Below are positions 53,441 to 61,571 of a stretch of 64,000 nucleotides of DNA, one piece after another (position 1 is the first letter of the stretch; the number at the start of each line of letters is the position of its first letter). This stretch comes from Actinomadura oligospora ATCC 43269 (GTDB taxonomy: Bacteria; Actinomycetota; Actinomycetes; Streptosporangiales; Streptosporangiaceae), in contig NZ_KI912412.1 of assembly GCF_000518265.1 (NCBI RefSeq), forward strand, positions 186,001 to 250,000, written 5' to 3'. The position numbers were made by a program, and so were the translations under genes. A model generated the notes under the pieces. It ran no database searches. It worked only from the letters and a program-made list of their open reading frames with translations, and was not told where the DNA came from.

Positions 53441-53623
53441 TCACTCGCAATAAGATGACCTTCGAGACATTTGTAGCATAGCCCGTCCGGTCATGGAATG
53501 CGCGTATTCGGCGATCTTCGTTTGGATTGTTTTGCGCGCGGGCCCGGCCCCGCAGTTCTCCGGCGCCGGATAGGTCCCGCCACACAAGGCGTCCACACCC
53601 TCGAATCCGCAGGCAGAGCGCAC
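53441..53623 (-). CDS. Small Cys-rich frame (hypothetical, possibly a remnant)
   Basis: 60 codons from GTG 53623. The first ~35 codons (SACGFEGVDALCGGTYPAPE and on) have gene-like G/C third positions; the remainder does not. Four Cys are present. A hairpin terminator just after the stop suggests that this strand is transcribed. The surrounding 53279-53885 stretch has lower GC than its neighbours and may be the residue of a decayed gene or acquired DNA. I recognise no family. Confidence 0.3.
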   Translation of the reverse strand: MRSACGFEGVDALCGGTYPAPENCGAGPARKTIQTKIAEYAHSMTGRAMLQMSRRSSYCE

Positions 53624-53885
53624 AATCGGCTCCTCTCGAGGATGCCCGCGACCGGCGCTCCCCGCTCAAATCCGAGCCGTCCACGCCCGCTTCACGGAGC
53701 GTCCCCTCGAACGCGCTGACCACCGCGATCGTCCTGACTGCGGGCAAACGCCCTGGTCAGCGGCGGACCGCATCACAGTGACCGCATCCGGACGCAGAGC
53801 CACCCCGCGTGAGGCCGCCCTCAGAAGCACGCGGATGCCGAACCGCTCACCGGATCACAAACAGCGGAACAACATCCCGGAAGGC

Positions 53886-54266
53886 TCAGACCGCTTGGAA
53901 GTCATCGGGCCCCCAGAAGGCTTCCATGCGGACGACCTTGCCGTCCTCGCCGAACGTCATGACCTCAATGCCGTCGATGTGCAGACCGGGGAGGTCGGCG
54001 GAGAAGCGCATGGCGCTGCGGTTTCCGTAGGAACCGGTGACTTCGTGCGCGGTGAGCTTCGCACCCGCCGCAATCGAATCGGCGTAGAACTTCTCAATCG
54101 CGGCGCGACCCGTGACCGGACGCTTGCCGACCGGGTCCTCGATCATCGCTTCGTCCGCATAGAGATCGGCGACGGCGGTGTGCTCGCCCGCGTTGAACAG
54201 GTCCACGTAGCGCCGCATCGTGGCCTTCATGTGCGCGGTGTCCGGCGTGCGCTTGGCGTCAGGCAT
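53886..54266 (-). CDS. NTF2-like protein, ketosteroid-isomerase type
   Basis: 126 residues. MRRYVDLFNAGEHTAVADLYADEAMIEDPVGKRPVTGRAAIEKFYADSI is characteristic of the SnoaL/ketosteroid-isomerase fold (one cone-shaped alpha+beta domain), and the second half contains FSADLPGLHIDGIEVMTFGEDGKV. A Tyr near residue 20 and an Asp near 45 correspond to delta-5-3-ketosteroid isomerase positions, so isomerase activity is possible but unproven. GGAAGGA precedes the ATG. Upstream on the same strand is a repeat-tailed hypothetical protein. Confidence 0.82.
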   Translation of the reverse strand: MPDAKRTPDTAHMKATMRRYVDLFNAGEHTAVADLYADEAMIEDPVGKRPVTGRAAIEKFYADSIAAGAKLTAHEVTGSYGNRSAMRFSADLPGLHIDGIEVMTFGEDGKVVRMEAFWGPDDFQAV

Positions 54267-54326
54267 GGTCGTCCTTCCGTCGGAACGGTCATCCCCCGCC
54301 GCGCCAGCGTACCCAGCCCCGCTCGC

Positions 54327-54926
54327 TCAGGCCGGAAAGCCCTTCCCCGGCCGGGAGTCGGACAACCTCACCGAAGACGCACCCGCAGGACGCGGACTCG
54401 GCGCATCCCCAAGCCGCGGATCCGGCGCACCCGCAGGACGCGAAGTGGGCGCATCCCCAAGTCGCGGATCCGGCGCACCCGCGGAACGCCGACTCGGCGC
54501 ATCCCCACGGTCGAGATGGCGCCAGCGGCCGGCCGCGCGGGACGCCGGGGGCGCCGGGGACGGCCCGACCCCGCGTTCGGCGGCGTCGGCGAGGGCGGCG
54601 AACAGGTCGCGCGGAGCGCCGTCGGTGTCGTCGTAGTGCCAGCGGCGGATGAGGCGTTCGCCTTCCGTGCCCGGGTTGAACCGCTCGAAGGCGAAACAGC
54701 CCGCGGTCGCCATCTGGGCGATGAGCCGGTCGCTGTCGTCCATCTGCATGGCGTACGCGGCGGCGTCGATGAGGCCGATGGCGGCGCGCGCGTTGCGTCC
54801 GTCGTCGCGTTCCTCGGCCCGTTCGATCCGCCACTGCGCGTACGGGCGCAGGAAGTCGGCGATCATCCAGCTCTTGGGCACCTGACCGGTCCTCTCGGTC
54901 GCACGGGCATAGGAGGCCGTTCCCAT
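54327..54926 (-). CDS. Hypothetical protein with 16-residue C-terminal repeats
   Basis: About 199 residues from ATG 54926; GTG near 54880 is an alternative. The N-terminal ~130 residues look folded and helical (SWMIADFLRPYAQWRIERAEERDDGRNARAAIGLIDAAAYAMQ, then CFAFERFNPGTEGERLIRRWHYDD). The C-terminal tail contains three copies of a 16-residue unit around RLGDAP-SRPAGAPDP, matched by a 48-bp DNA repeat. No membrane segment. Function unknown. It lies 60 nt upstream of the KSI-like gene and may be co-transcribed with it. Confidence 0.65.
   Translation of the reverse strand: MGTASYARATERTGQVPKSWMIADFLRPYAQWRIERAEERDDGRNARAAIGLIDAAAYAMQMDDSDRLIAQMATAGCFAFERFNPGTEGERLIRRWHYDDTDGAPRDLFAALADAAERGVGPSPAPPASRAAGRWRHLDRGDAPSRRSAGAPDPRLGDAPTSRPAGAPDPRLGDAPSPRPAGASSVRLSDSRPGKGFPA
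54379..54512. repeat. 48-bp tandem repeat inside a coding region
   Basis: Three units starting at 54379, 54427 and 54475, each opening GCACCCGCAGGACGC or close to it. The length is a multiple of three, so copy number can change without shifting the frame of the host gene. Confidence 0.75.
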
Positions 54927-55059
54927 GCTGCGCCGCAGGTCAGGCGGGGCCGAGCGACTTGACTCGATCATTGCCGAGCTTTGGGCCGCACGCTCTTTCC
55001 GGACCGCCGGCCGGCGTCGTATGCGCCCCGGGAGGGCCGGGCCCGGCGGGCGTGCTTTA

Positions 55060-55081
55060 ATCTACCAAACAGTTGTTAGAT
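55060..55081. promoter_or_regulatory. Candidate operator before the acyl-CoA dehydrogenase pair
   Basis: Imperfect inverted repeat ATCTACCAA-ACAG-TTGTTAGAT (9-bp arms, one mismatch), 41 nt before the first start codon, with TTTAAT just upstream. The AT-rich dyad stands out from its GC-rich surroundings and has the look of a TetR-family site. The cognate regulator is not adjacent. Confidence 0.5.
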
Positions 55082-55122
55082 GAATCGTCGGCATGGACCC
55101 CGGAAGGTGGAGGCCGCCGCTG

Positions 55123-56253
55123 ATGGATCTCGACTTCTCCCCCGCCCACGAGGCGTTCCGCGCGGAGGTCCGCGACTGGCTGCGCGCGCACGTCCCCGCC
55201 GAGCCGCCGCCGTCGCTGGAGACCGCCGAGGGTTTCGCCGCCCACCGCGCGTGGGAGCGGACGCTCGGCGCGGACCGCTACGCGACGGTCAACTGGCCCG
55301 CGGAATTCGGCGGACGCGACGCCACCCCGCTCGAATGGCTGATCTTCGAGGAGGAGTACTACGCGGCGGGCGCGCCCGGCCGGGTCTCGCAGAACGGCGT
55401 GAACCTGCTCGCGCCGACGCTGTTCGAGCACGGCACGCCCGAGCAGCTGCGGCGCGTCCTGCCGCCGATGGCGCGTGGCGAGGCGATCTGGGCGCAGGCG
55501 TGGTCGGAGCCGGGCGCGGGCAGCGACCTCGCGGCGCTGCGCTCCACCGCCACCCGCGCGGACGGGGGCTGGCTGCTGGACGGCCAGAAGACCTGGAGCT
55601 CACGCGCCGCGTTCGCGGACCGCGCCTTCGGCCTGTTCCGGTCCGATCCCGGGTCGGAACGGCACCGCGGCCTGACGTACCTGATGTTCCCGCTGGACGC
55701 GCCCGGGGTGACGGTCCGCCCGATTGGACGCCTCGACGGCAAACCCGCGTTCGCCGAGCTCTTCCTGGACGGTGTGTTCGTCCCGGACGAGGACGTCATC
55801 GGCGACCCCGGCAACGGCTGGAAGGTCGCGATGAGCACGGCGGGGAACGAGCGCGGCCTCACCCTGCGCTCCCCGGGCCGGTACACCGCCGCGGCCGACC
55901 GGCTCCTCGCCCTCTGGCGCGAACGCGCCGACCCGTCCGACACGGCCCTGCGCGACCGCGTCGCGGACGCCTGGCTGAAGGCCCGCGCCTACCGCCTCAA
56001 GGGTTTCGAGACGATCTCCCGCACCGACGACATCGGCGCGGAGTCGAGCCTGAACAAGGTGTTCTGGTCCGAGTTCGACATCGCCCTGCACGAGACCGCC
56101 CTCGACATCCTCGGCCCGGACGGCGAGCTGGACGGCGACTGGCTGGAGGGCTACGTCTTCTCCCTCGCGGGCCCGATCTACGCGGGCACCAACGAGGTCC
56201 AGCGGAACGTGATCGCCGAGCGCCTGCTCGGCCTGCCCAGGGGGGCGCGATGA
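55123..56253 (+). CDS. Acyl-CoA dehydrogenase, alpha-like subunit
   Basis: 376 residues. The FAD/acyl-CoA motifs AQAWSEPGAGSDLAAL and DGQKTWSS lie at about 130-170, and IYAGTNEVQRNVIAERLLGLPR ends the protein. At the classical MCAD catalytic-Glu position (YEGT) this protein has Ala (YAGT), as in acyl-CoA dehydrogenases that carry the Glu elsewhere, including steroid-type heteromeric enzymes. ATG 55123 is preceded by GGTGGAGG; ATG 55093 is also in frame. It overlaps the second dehydrogenase gene in ATGA, so the two probably form a heteromer. Confidence 0.9.
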   Translation: MDLDFSPAHEAFRAEVRDWLRAHVPAEPPPSLETAEGFAAHRAWERTLGADRYATVNWPAEFGGRDATPLEWLIFEEEYYAAGAPGRVSQNGVNLLAPTLFEHGTPEQLRRVLPPMARGEAIWAQAWSEPGAGSDLAALRSTATRADGGWLLDGQKTWSSRAAFADRAFGLFRSDPGSERHRGLTYLMFPLDAPGVTVRPIGRLDGKPAFAELFLDGVFVPDEDVIGDPGNGWKVAMSTAGNERGLTLRSPGRYTAAADRLLALWRERADPSDTALRDRVADAWLKARAYRLKGFETISRTDDIGAESSLNKVFWSEFDIALHETALDILGPDGELDGDWLEGYVFSLAGPIYAGTNEVQRNVIAERLLGLPRGAR

Positions 56254-57200
56254 GGTTCGTCCCGTCCGAGGAACACCGCCTCTTCGCGAGCAGCCTGGAC
56301 AAGCTCCTCGACCAGGCCGACACCCCGTCCGCGATCCGCGCCTGGGCGTCCGGCGACCACGTCCCCGGACGCCGGATCTGGACGTCCCTGGCCGAAGCGG
56401 GCGTGTTCGCGCTGGCCGTCCCCGAGGAACACGACGGCGTGGGCCTGCTCCCCGTCGAACTCGTCACGGCCATGCACGAGCTGGGGCGCCACGCCGTCCC
56501 GGGTCCCCTGGTCGAGACCGCCGCCGCTGCGGCCCTCCTGACCGCGACCGGCGACACCCACTGGCTCCCTCGCATCGCCGCAGGTGAAGCCATGGTCTCG
56601 GTGGCCGCTCCCCATGCGCCCTACGCGCTCGACGCCGACGTCGCCGACCTCGTCCTCGCCGTCAGGGGGGACGTCCTCTACGAGGCCGAACCTGCGAGGG
56701 CGCTCCGCCCGTCGATCGATCCGTCCCGCCGTCTCTTCGAGGTCACCCCGTCCCGCGCGCTCGGCACGGCGGACGAATCGGCCCTCGACCTCGCCACCCT
56801 CGCCTGCGCCGCACAGCACCTGGGCCTGGGCCGCCACCTCCTGGACGTCTCCGTCGACTACGCGAAGACCAGGAACCAGTTCGGCCACCCCATCGGCGAG
56901 TACCAGGCGGTCAAGCACCACCTGGCCGACGCCCTCGTCGACCTCGAGTTCGCCCGTCCCCTGATCCACGCCGCCGCCCTCTCGCACGGCGCCGCCGACT
57001 TCCGCCGCGACACCTCCGCGGCCAAGATCGCCGCCGCCGAGGCCGCCTACGCCACCGCGAAGACCGCCCTCCAGGTCCACGGCGCGATCGGCTACACCGC
57101 CGAGTACGCGCCGTCCCTCTGGATCCGCAAGGCCCGGGCCCTCCACACCGCCTGGGGCTCCCCCGCCGTCCACCGAACCCGCCTCATGGCGTCCCTCTGA
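56250..57200 (+). CDS. Acyl-CoA dehydrogenase, beta-like short subunit
   Basis: 316 residues, shorter than ordinary ~380-residue acyl-CoA dehydrogenases. The middle FAD motif is missing or diverged; the C-terminal helical domain is recognisable (TRNQFGHPIGEYQAVKHHLADALVDLE, LQVHGAIGYTAEYAPSLWIRKA). Together with the first gene it has the layout of two-gene alpha2beta2 enzymes such as those of steroid side-chain degradation (FadE26/27, ChsE1/2 type). That substrate class is an inference. ATG 56250 overlaps the upstream stop. Confidence 0.87.
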   Translation: MRFVPSEEHRLFASSLDKLLDQADTPSAIRAWASGDHVPGRRIWTSLAEAGVFALAVPEEHDGVGLLPVELVTAMHELGRHAVPGPLVETAAAAALLTATGDTHWLPRIAAGEAMVSVAAPHAPYALDADVADLVLAVRGDVLYEAEPARALRPSIDPSRRLFEVTPSRALGTADESALDLATLACAAQHLGLGRHLLDVSVDYAKTRNQFGHPIGEYQAVKHHLADALVDLEFARPLIHAAALSHGAADFRRDTSAAKIAAAEAAYATAKTALQVHGAIGYTAEYAPSLWIRKARALHTAWGSPAVHRTRLMASL

Positions 57201-57245
57201 ACCTGGCCGCCGGGGGTTGACGGGCCTCGGATCCGAGATCTACCG

Positions 57246-57267
57246 TTTTACTAACATCATAGTAGAA
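57246..57267. promoter_or_regulatory. Candidate operator of the GntR-ABC operon
   Basis: Inverted repeat TTTTACTA-acatca-TAGTAGAA (7 of 8 arm positions pair), starting 34 nt before the regulator's GTG. It overlaps the likely -10 region, as expected for YtrA-type autoregulation. Confidence 0.5.
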
Positions 57268-57279
57268 CGGAGTTTCGGA

Positions 57280-57672
57280 GTGTTTCGGTTCCGGTTGGAC
57301 GGGCGGAGCGGGGTGCCGCCGTATCTGCAGCTGGTGCAGCAGGTGCGGCAGGCGCTGCTGCTCGGGTATCTGCGGAACGGGGATCAGCTGCCGACCGTGA
57401 AGGAGGTGGTCGGAGGGCTGACGATCAATCCGAACACGGTCGTGAAGGCGTACCGGCAGCTGGAGAACGAGGGGATCGTCGCGGCGAAGCCCGGGCAGGG
57501 GACGTTCGTCACGGCCGAGGTGGAGGCGGTGGCGCCCGGGGACCACGCGCGGCTGCGGCGGTCGCTGGAGCGGTGGGTGCGGGACGCGCGCGGGGCGGGG
57601 CTGGACGAGGAGACGGTCACGGCGTTGATCACGGCGGTCTGGAACGACGTCCGGGCGGAGGGCGTGGCATGA
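57280..57672 (+). CDS. GntR-family regulator, YtrA subfamily
   Basis: 130 residues. The wHTH is clear: GVPPYLQLVQQVRQALLLGYLRNGDQLPTVKEVVGGLTINPNTVVKAYRQLENEGIVAAKPGQGTFV. A short helical C-terminus without a ligand-binding domain marks the YtrA subfamily, whose members repress adjacent ABC-transporter genes and respond to cell-wall-active compounds. GTG 57280 follows GGAG with 7-nt spacing. The stop overlaps the ABC ATPase start (ATGA). Confidence 0.92.
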   Translation: MFRFRLDGRSGVPPYLQLVQQVRQALLLGYLRNGDQLPTVKEVVGGLTINPNTVVKAYRQLENEGIVAAKPGQGTFVTAEVEAVAPGDHARLRRSLERWVRDARGAGLDEETVTALITAVWNDVRAEGVA

Positions 57673-58544
57673 CGGCGCCCAGTCCGGAACCCGCGCTGGA
57701 GGCCGACGGTCTCGGAATGCGGTTCGGACGGTCCTGGGCGCTGCGGGACTGCTCGGTGAGCCTGCCCGCCGGTGCGGTCGTCGCGCTGGTCGGCCCGAAC
57801 GGGGCCGGGAAGACCACGCTGATGCACCTGGTGTGCGGTCTGCTGCGTCCGTCCGAGGGACGTGTCCGGGTGTTCGGCGAGGACGCGGACAGCGGGTCGT
57901 CCGAGGCCCTGGCGCGGGTCGGGTTCGTCGCGCAGGAGCACCCGCTGTACCGGGGGATGACGGTCGCGGAGCTGCTGCGGATGGGACGGGCGCTGAACCC
58001 CCGGTTCGACCGCGGCCTCGCCGAGCTGCGGCTCGACGGGCTGGGGATCCCGCTGAACCGGCGGGCGGGGGCGCTGTCGGGCGGGCAGCAGGCGCAGGTG
58101 TCGCTGGCGCTCGCGCTGGCGAAGCGTCCGATGCTGCTGGTCCTGGACGAGCCGCTCGCGAACCTCGATCCCGTCGCGCGCCGGGACTTCACCCGGACGC
58201 TCATGTCGGCCGTCGCCGAGGACGGCGTGACCGTCCTGCTGTCGTCGCACGTCATCGCCGACCTCGAGGCGGTCTGCGACCGGCTGGTGCTGCTCGACCA
58301 CGGGGCCGTCCGGCTGGACGGGGCGATCGAGGACGTCCTCGCCGCGCACCGGATGATCAGCGGTCCGAGGGAGGCCGCGGCCGACATGCCGGGCGTGGTC
58401 CGGGCCGTGCACAGCGGGCGGCACAGCGACCTGCTCGTCCGGGCGGGGGCGGAGGCGGAGTTGCATCCGGTCTGGCAGGAGCATCACGTGGGCCTGGAGG
58501 AACTGATCCTCGCCTACCTCGAGAACCCGGTGGTGACGCGATGA
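57669..58544 (+). CDS. ABC transporter ATP-binding protein
   Basis: 291 residues. Walker A is GPNGAGKTT, Q-loop VAQEHPLY, signature LSGGQQAQVSLALAL, Walker B LLVLDEPLANLD and H-loop SSHVIAD. A ~70-residue C-terminal extension follows. Overlaps at both ends (with the GntR gene and the permease gene) show tight coupling. It energises an exporter of unknown substrate, probably induced through the YtrA-type regulator encoded upstream. Confidence 0.93.
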   Translation: MTAPSPEPALEADGLGMRFGRSWALRDCSVSLPAGAVVALVGPNGAGKTTLMHLVCGLLRPSEGRVRVFGEDADSGSSEALARVGFVAQEHPLYRGMTVAELLRMGRALNPRFDRGLAELRLDGLGIPLNRRAGALSGGQQAQVSLALALAKRPMLLVLDEPLANLDPVARRDFTRTLMSAVAEDGVTVLLSSHVIADLEAVCDRLVLLDHGAVRLDGAIEDVLAAHRMISGPREAAADMPGVVRAVHSGRHSDLLVRAGAEAELHPVWQEHHVGLEELILAYLENPVVTR

Positions 58545-59521
58545 TCTGGTTCACGTGGCGGCTGCACCGGACGCAGGTGTACGCGGGGCTGGCGCTCGTG
58601 GCGCTGGTCGCGGCGGTCTTCCTGCCGTACGGCGAGGCGGCCCGCGCGTCGTTCGCGTCGCACGGGGTCGGGGCGTGCCTGGCGCGCGACACCGGCGGCG
58701 AGCCGTGCCAGACGGCGATGCGCGCGTTCATCCAGGAGTTCAACGGGATCGCGAACCACCTGTCCACCTGGTTCAGCCCGATCCCGGGCCTGATCGGCGC
58801 CATCATCGGCGCAGGAGTGCTCGGACGCGAATACGAGCAGGGCACGTGGCGGCTGGCGTGGACGCAGTCCGTCCCGCGCGGACGGTGGCTCACGCAGCGG
58901 ATCCTCCTGGTCGCCGCCGGGATCACCGCGATCAGCCTGACGCTCTCCCAGGTCTTCACCTGGTTCCGCTCACCCGTGGACGAGGTGTCGGGACGGTTCG
59001 CGCCCGGCGCGTTCGACCTCGAGGGGCTGTCGCTCACCGGGTACACGCTGTTCGCGTTCGCGCTGGGCGTGCTGGCCGGACTGGTGCTGCGGCGGACGGT
59101 CCCGGCGATCGTGGTGGCGTTCGCGGGGTTCATGGCCGTCCGGATGCCGGTCGAGTTCTGGGTCCGGCAGCGCTTCCAGACCCCCGCGAGCAGGCTGTCC
59201 GCGCCGACGCTCCAGCACACCTTCGGGCCGTCGTCGGTGCCGGTCGTCCCCGGGAAGCCCGGCTGGACGCTCGGCTACCACCTGGTGGACGGCTCCGGGC
59301 GCACCCTCACGACCGCCGAAGAGGCGCGCCTGCAGACCCAGGCGCAGGCGGCGCACGACCCCGACGCCTACCTGCGCGGCCTCGGCCTGCACCTCAGGAC
59401 CGTGTACCAGCCGGCCGACCGGTTCTGGACGTTCCAATTCATCGAGTTCTCGGTGTTCGCGGGGCTGGCGCTCGTCCTGCTGGCGCTCGCCGTCCACCGG
59501 CTCCGGCGGCGCGGCGCCTGA
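58541..59521 (+). CDS. ABC transporter permease (ABC-2-like)
   Basis: 326 residues. About six membrane segments: VYAGLALVALVAAVFLPYG near the N-terminus, LIGAIIGAGVLGREYEQGTWRLAWTQ, ILLVAAGITAISLTLSQVF, YTLFAFALGVLAGLVL, TVPAIVVAFAGFMAV, and FSVFAGLALVLLALAVHRL at the C-terminus. The E-x-GT-RLAWTQ-VPR segment is typical of actinomycete transporters of this GntR-linked type. ATG 58541 overlaps the ATPase stop. A hairpin element follows the stop. Confidence 0.88.
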   Translation: MIWFTWRLHRTQVYAGLALVALVAAVFLPYGEAARASFASHGVGACLARDTGGEPCQTAMRAFIQEFNGIANHLSTWFSPIPGLIGAIIGAGVLGREYEQGTWRLAWTQSVPRGRWLTQRILLVAAGITAISLTLSQVFTWFRSPVDEVSGRFAPGAFDLEGLSLTGYTLFAFALGVLAGLVLRRTVPAIVVAFAGFMAVRMPVEFWVRQRFQTPASRLSAPTLQHTFGPSSVPVVPGKPGWTLGYHLVDGSGRTLTTAEEARLQTQAQAAHDPDAYLRGLGLHLRTVYQPADRFWTFQFIEFSVFAGLALVLLALAVHRLRRRGA

Positions 59522-59530
59522 CGGCCGCCT

Positions 59531-59588
59531 AGGGCGTGTCTCAAAGCCACCTGCCCTACTGCGCGACGCCGACTTCGAGACACGCCCT
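59531..59588. terminator. Long hairpin at a convergent junction, MITE-like form
   Basis: Arms AGGGCGTGTCTC (59531-59542) and GAGACACGCCCT (59577-59588) are exact complements, and pairing continues inward after one mismatch (AAG/CTT). It can terminate both the ABC permease gene and the convergent response regulator gene. The 58-bp unit with 12-bp terminal inverted repeats could also be a small mobile-element relic. Confidence 0.65.
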
Positions 59589-59595
59589 CGCCGGG

Positions 59596-60270
59596 TCAGT
59601 CGTCCTCGCCGACCAGGCCGTTGCGGAACGCGTACGTGACGGCCTGGGCCCGGTCGCGGAGGTTCGCCTTCGCGAACAGGTTGTTGATGTGGGTCTTGAC
59701 CGTGGCCTCGCTGATGAACAGCTCGCGCGCGATCTCGGCGTTGGACCGTCCGCGCGCGATCAGCGTCAGCACCTCGGCCTCGCGGCGGGTCAGGCCGTCC
59801 GGGAGGCCGCTGCCACGGGACCTCGGCCGCTGCTCCCCCGCCGTGACCGCCTCGACCAGGCGGCGCTGGACGGCCGGGTCGAGCTGCGCGTGCCCGCCCC
59901 GCACCGCCTCGATCGCGCGCGCGATCTCGTCCGCCCCGGCGTCCTTGGTGAGGTAGCCCCGCGCGCCCGCGCGGAGCGCCGCGAAGATCGACTCGTCGTC
60001 GGCGTAGGTGGTCAGCACGACCACCTCGACCTCCGGGTGCAGCTCGCGCATCCTCGCGGTCGCCTCCACCCCGTCCATGCGGGGCATCCGCAGGTCCATG
60101 AGGACCACGTCGGGCGCCACCCGCGCGACCAGTTCCAGCGCCTGCTCGCCGTCGCCCGCCGAGCCCGCGACCTCCAGGCCCGGCAGCAGCTCCAGCAGCA
60201 GGACGAGCCCCTCGCGCACCACCGTCTGGTCGTCGACCACGACGACCCGCGTCACTCGTTCGTCCGTCAC
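59596..60270 (-). CDS. NarL/LuxR-family response regulator
   Basis: 224 residues. Receiver with VVVDDQTVV, phosphoacceptor VLMDLRMPRMDG and YLTKDAG; then a Gly/Arg/Ser linker and the LuxR HTH LTRREAEVLTLIARGRSNAEIARELFISEATVKTHINNLFAKANL. The GTG start at 60270 overlaps the kinase stop in GTGA. It ends next to a hairpin shared with the convergent ABC operon. Confidence 0.93.
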   Translation of the reverse strand: MTDERVTRVVVVDDQTVVREGLVLLLELLPGLEVAGSAGDGEQALELVARVAPDVVLMDLRMPRMDGVEATARMRELHPEVEVVVLTTYADDESIFAALRAGARGYLTKDAGADEIARAIEAVRGGHAQLDPAVQRRLVEAVTAGEQRPRSRGSGLPDGLTRREAEVLTLIARGRSNAEIARELFISEATVKTHINNLFAKANLRDRAQAVTYAFRNGLVGEDD

Positions 60271-61571
60271 ACCCGTATCCGAAGCGCCACCCGGAAGCCC
60301 TCGCCGTCCGGTCCGGCCTCAAGGGTCCCACCTACCAGCTCGGCGCGCTCCCGCATGCCCACCAGCCCGTACCCGCCGACGGCCGTGACGACGGGCTCCT
60401 CCGTGCCGCCGGTGTCGGCGACGGTGAGCTCGACGGCGCCGGGCAGGTGGTCGAGCCGGATCCGCACGGACGCGCCGGGCGCGTGCTTGCGGACGTTCGT
60501 CAGCGCCTCCTGCGCCGTCCGGACCAGCGCGAGGGCCCGCGCCGAGGTGAGGTCGTGCGGCGTCCCGGTGATCTCCAGGTCGGCCGGACGGCCCGTCGCG
60601 GCGTGGAACTCGTCGGCGAGCTCGGCAAGCGCCTCGTCCAGTTCCCGGGCCTCGCCGCGCAGCGCGGCCAGGGCCCGCCGGGTCTCCTCCAGGCCCGTCC
60701 GGGCGAGCCGCTGCGCCCGCTCGACCCGCTCCAGCGCCCGCTCGCGGTCGTCGTCCCGGGAGAGCAGCAGCCGCGCCCCCTCCAGGTGGACGATCTGCGC
60801 CGACAGCGAGTGCGCCAGGATGTCGTGGATCTCCCGCGCCATCCGGGACCGCTCGGCGAGCGTCGCCTCGTTCGCCTCCGACCGACGCCGCCAGCGGCGT
60901 TCGCGCAGCGCGAGCGCCGCCGCGTAGACGCCGAGGAACGCCATGACCGACCAGATGTCCACCGAGTGGGCGTGGACGGCCTGGACGCCCGTGAGCGTCC
61001 CGGCGGCCCCGATCGTGAACAGCGCCCCGTCCCCTCCGGGGCGGCGGGCCGCGGCGATCCCGGCCGCGATGTAGGCGAACGTCTGCGCCCCGACGTGCGA
61101 CTCGATCAGGTTCGCGCCGAACGCGGACAGGACGGTGATCCCCAGCGGCAGCAGCACCCACCGCGACGCGGAGTCGCGGGCGAAGCCGAGCAGGCCCCAG
61201 GCCAGCCCGCCGATGACCAGCGCGTTCAGGACGGCCAGCCCCGCCCAGGCGGCCGTCGCATGCGGCCCGGACCTCACCACCGCCAGCAGGTAGAACCCGG
61301 ATCCCCAGATCAGCAGGCCGCTCCGGGCCACGATCCGTCCCAGCCGGTCGCCCGGCGGCCCGTCCCGGCCGGGCGTCCGTTCGATGTCACAGGCGTCCCA
61401 CCACCCCTGGAACGCCACGTACTGCCCCATCCACCGCAACGGCCCCTTCCTCGCCGGACGAGGACCATCGGGGTCAGCGTCCGGACGCGGGACTCCGGCC
61501 CGGCCGGACAGTTCGGAGGGCGCGTCCGTGGACGAATCGCGGGCCGGACGCGCCACCGGACGTTCGCTCAT
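60267..61571 (-). CDS. NarL-type sensor histidine kinase
   Basis: 434 residues. A Pro/Asp-rich cytosolic N-terminus (~65 residues) precedes about six membrane helices (85-225); then MAREIHDILAHSLSAQIVHLEGARLLL and TAQEALTNVRKHAPGASVRI with GGYGLVGMRERAEL. The ATG at 61571 overlaps the stop of the upstream membrane-protein gene in ATGA, so the order is membrane protein, kinase, regulator. The membrane protein may modulate this kinase. Confidence 0.92.
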   Translation of the reverse strand: MSERPVARPARDSSTDAPSELSGRAGVPRPDADPDGPRPARKGPLRWMGQYVAFQGWWDACDIERTPGRDGPPGDRLGRIVARSGLLIWGSGFYLLAVVRSGPHATAAWAGLAVLNALVIGGLAWGLLGFARDSASRWVLLPLGITVLSAFGANLIESHVGAQTFAYIAAGIAAARRPGGDGALFTIGAAGTLTGVQAVHAHSVDIWSVMAFLGVYAAALALRERRWRRRSEANEATLAERSRMAREIHDILAHSLSAQIVHLEGARLLLSRDDDRERALERVERAQRLARTGLEETRRALAALRGEARELDEALAELADEFHAATGRPADLEITGTPHDLTSARALALVRTAQEALTNVRKHAPGASVRIRLDHLPGAVELTVADTGGTEEPVVTAVGGYGLVGMRERAELVGGTLEAGPDGEGFRVALRIRV

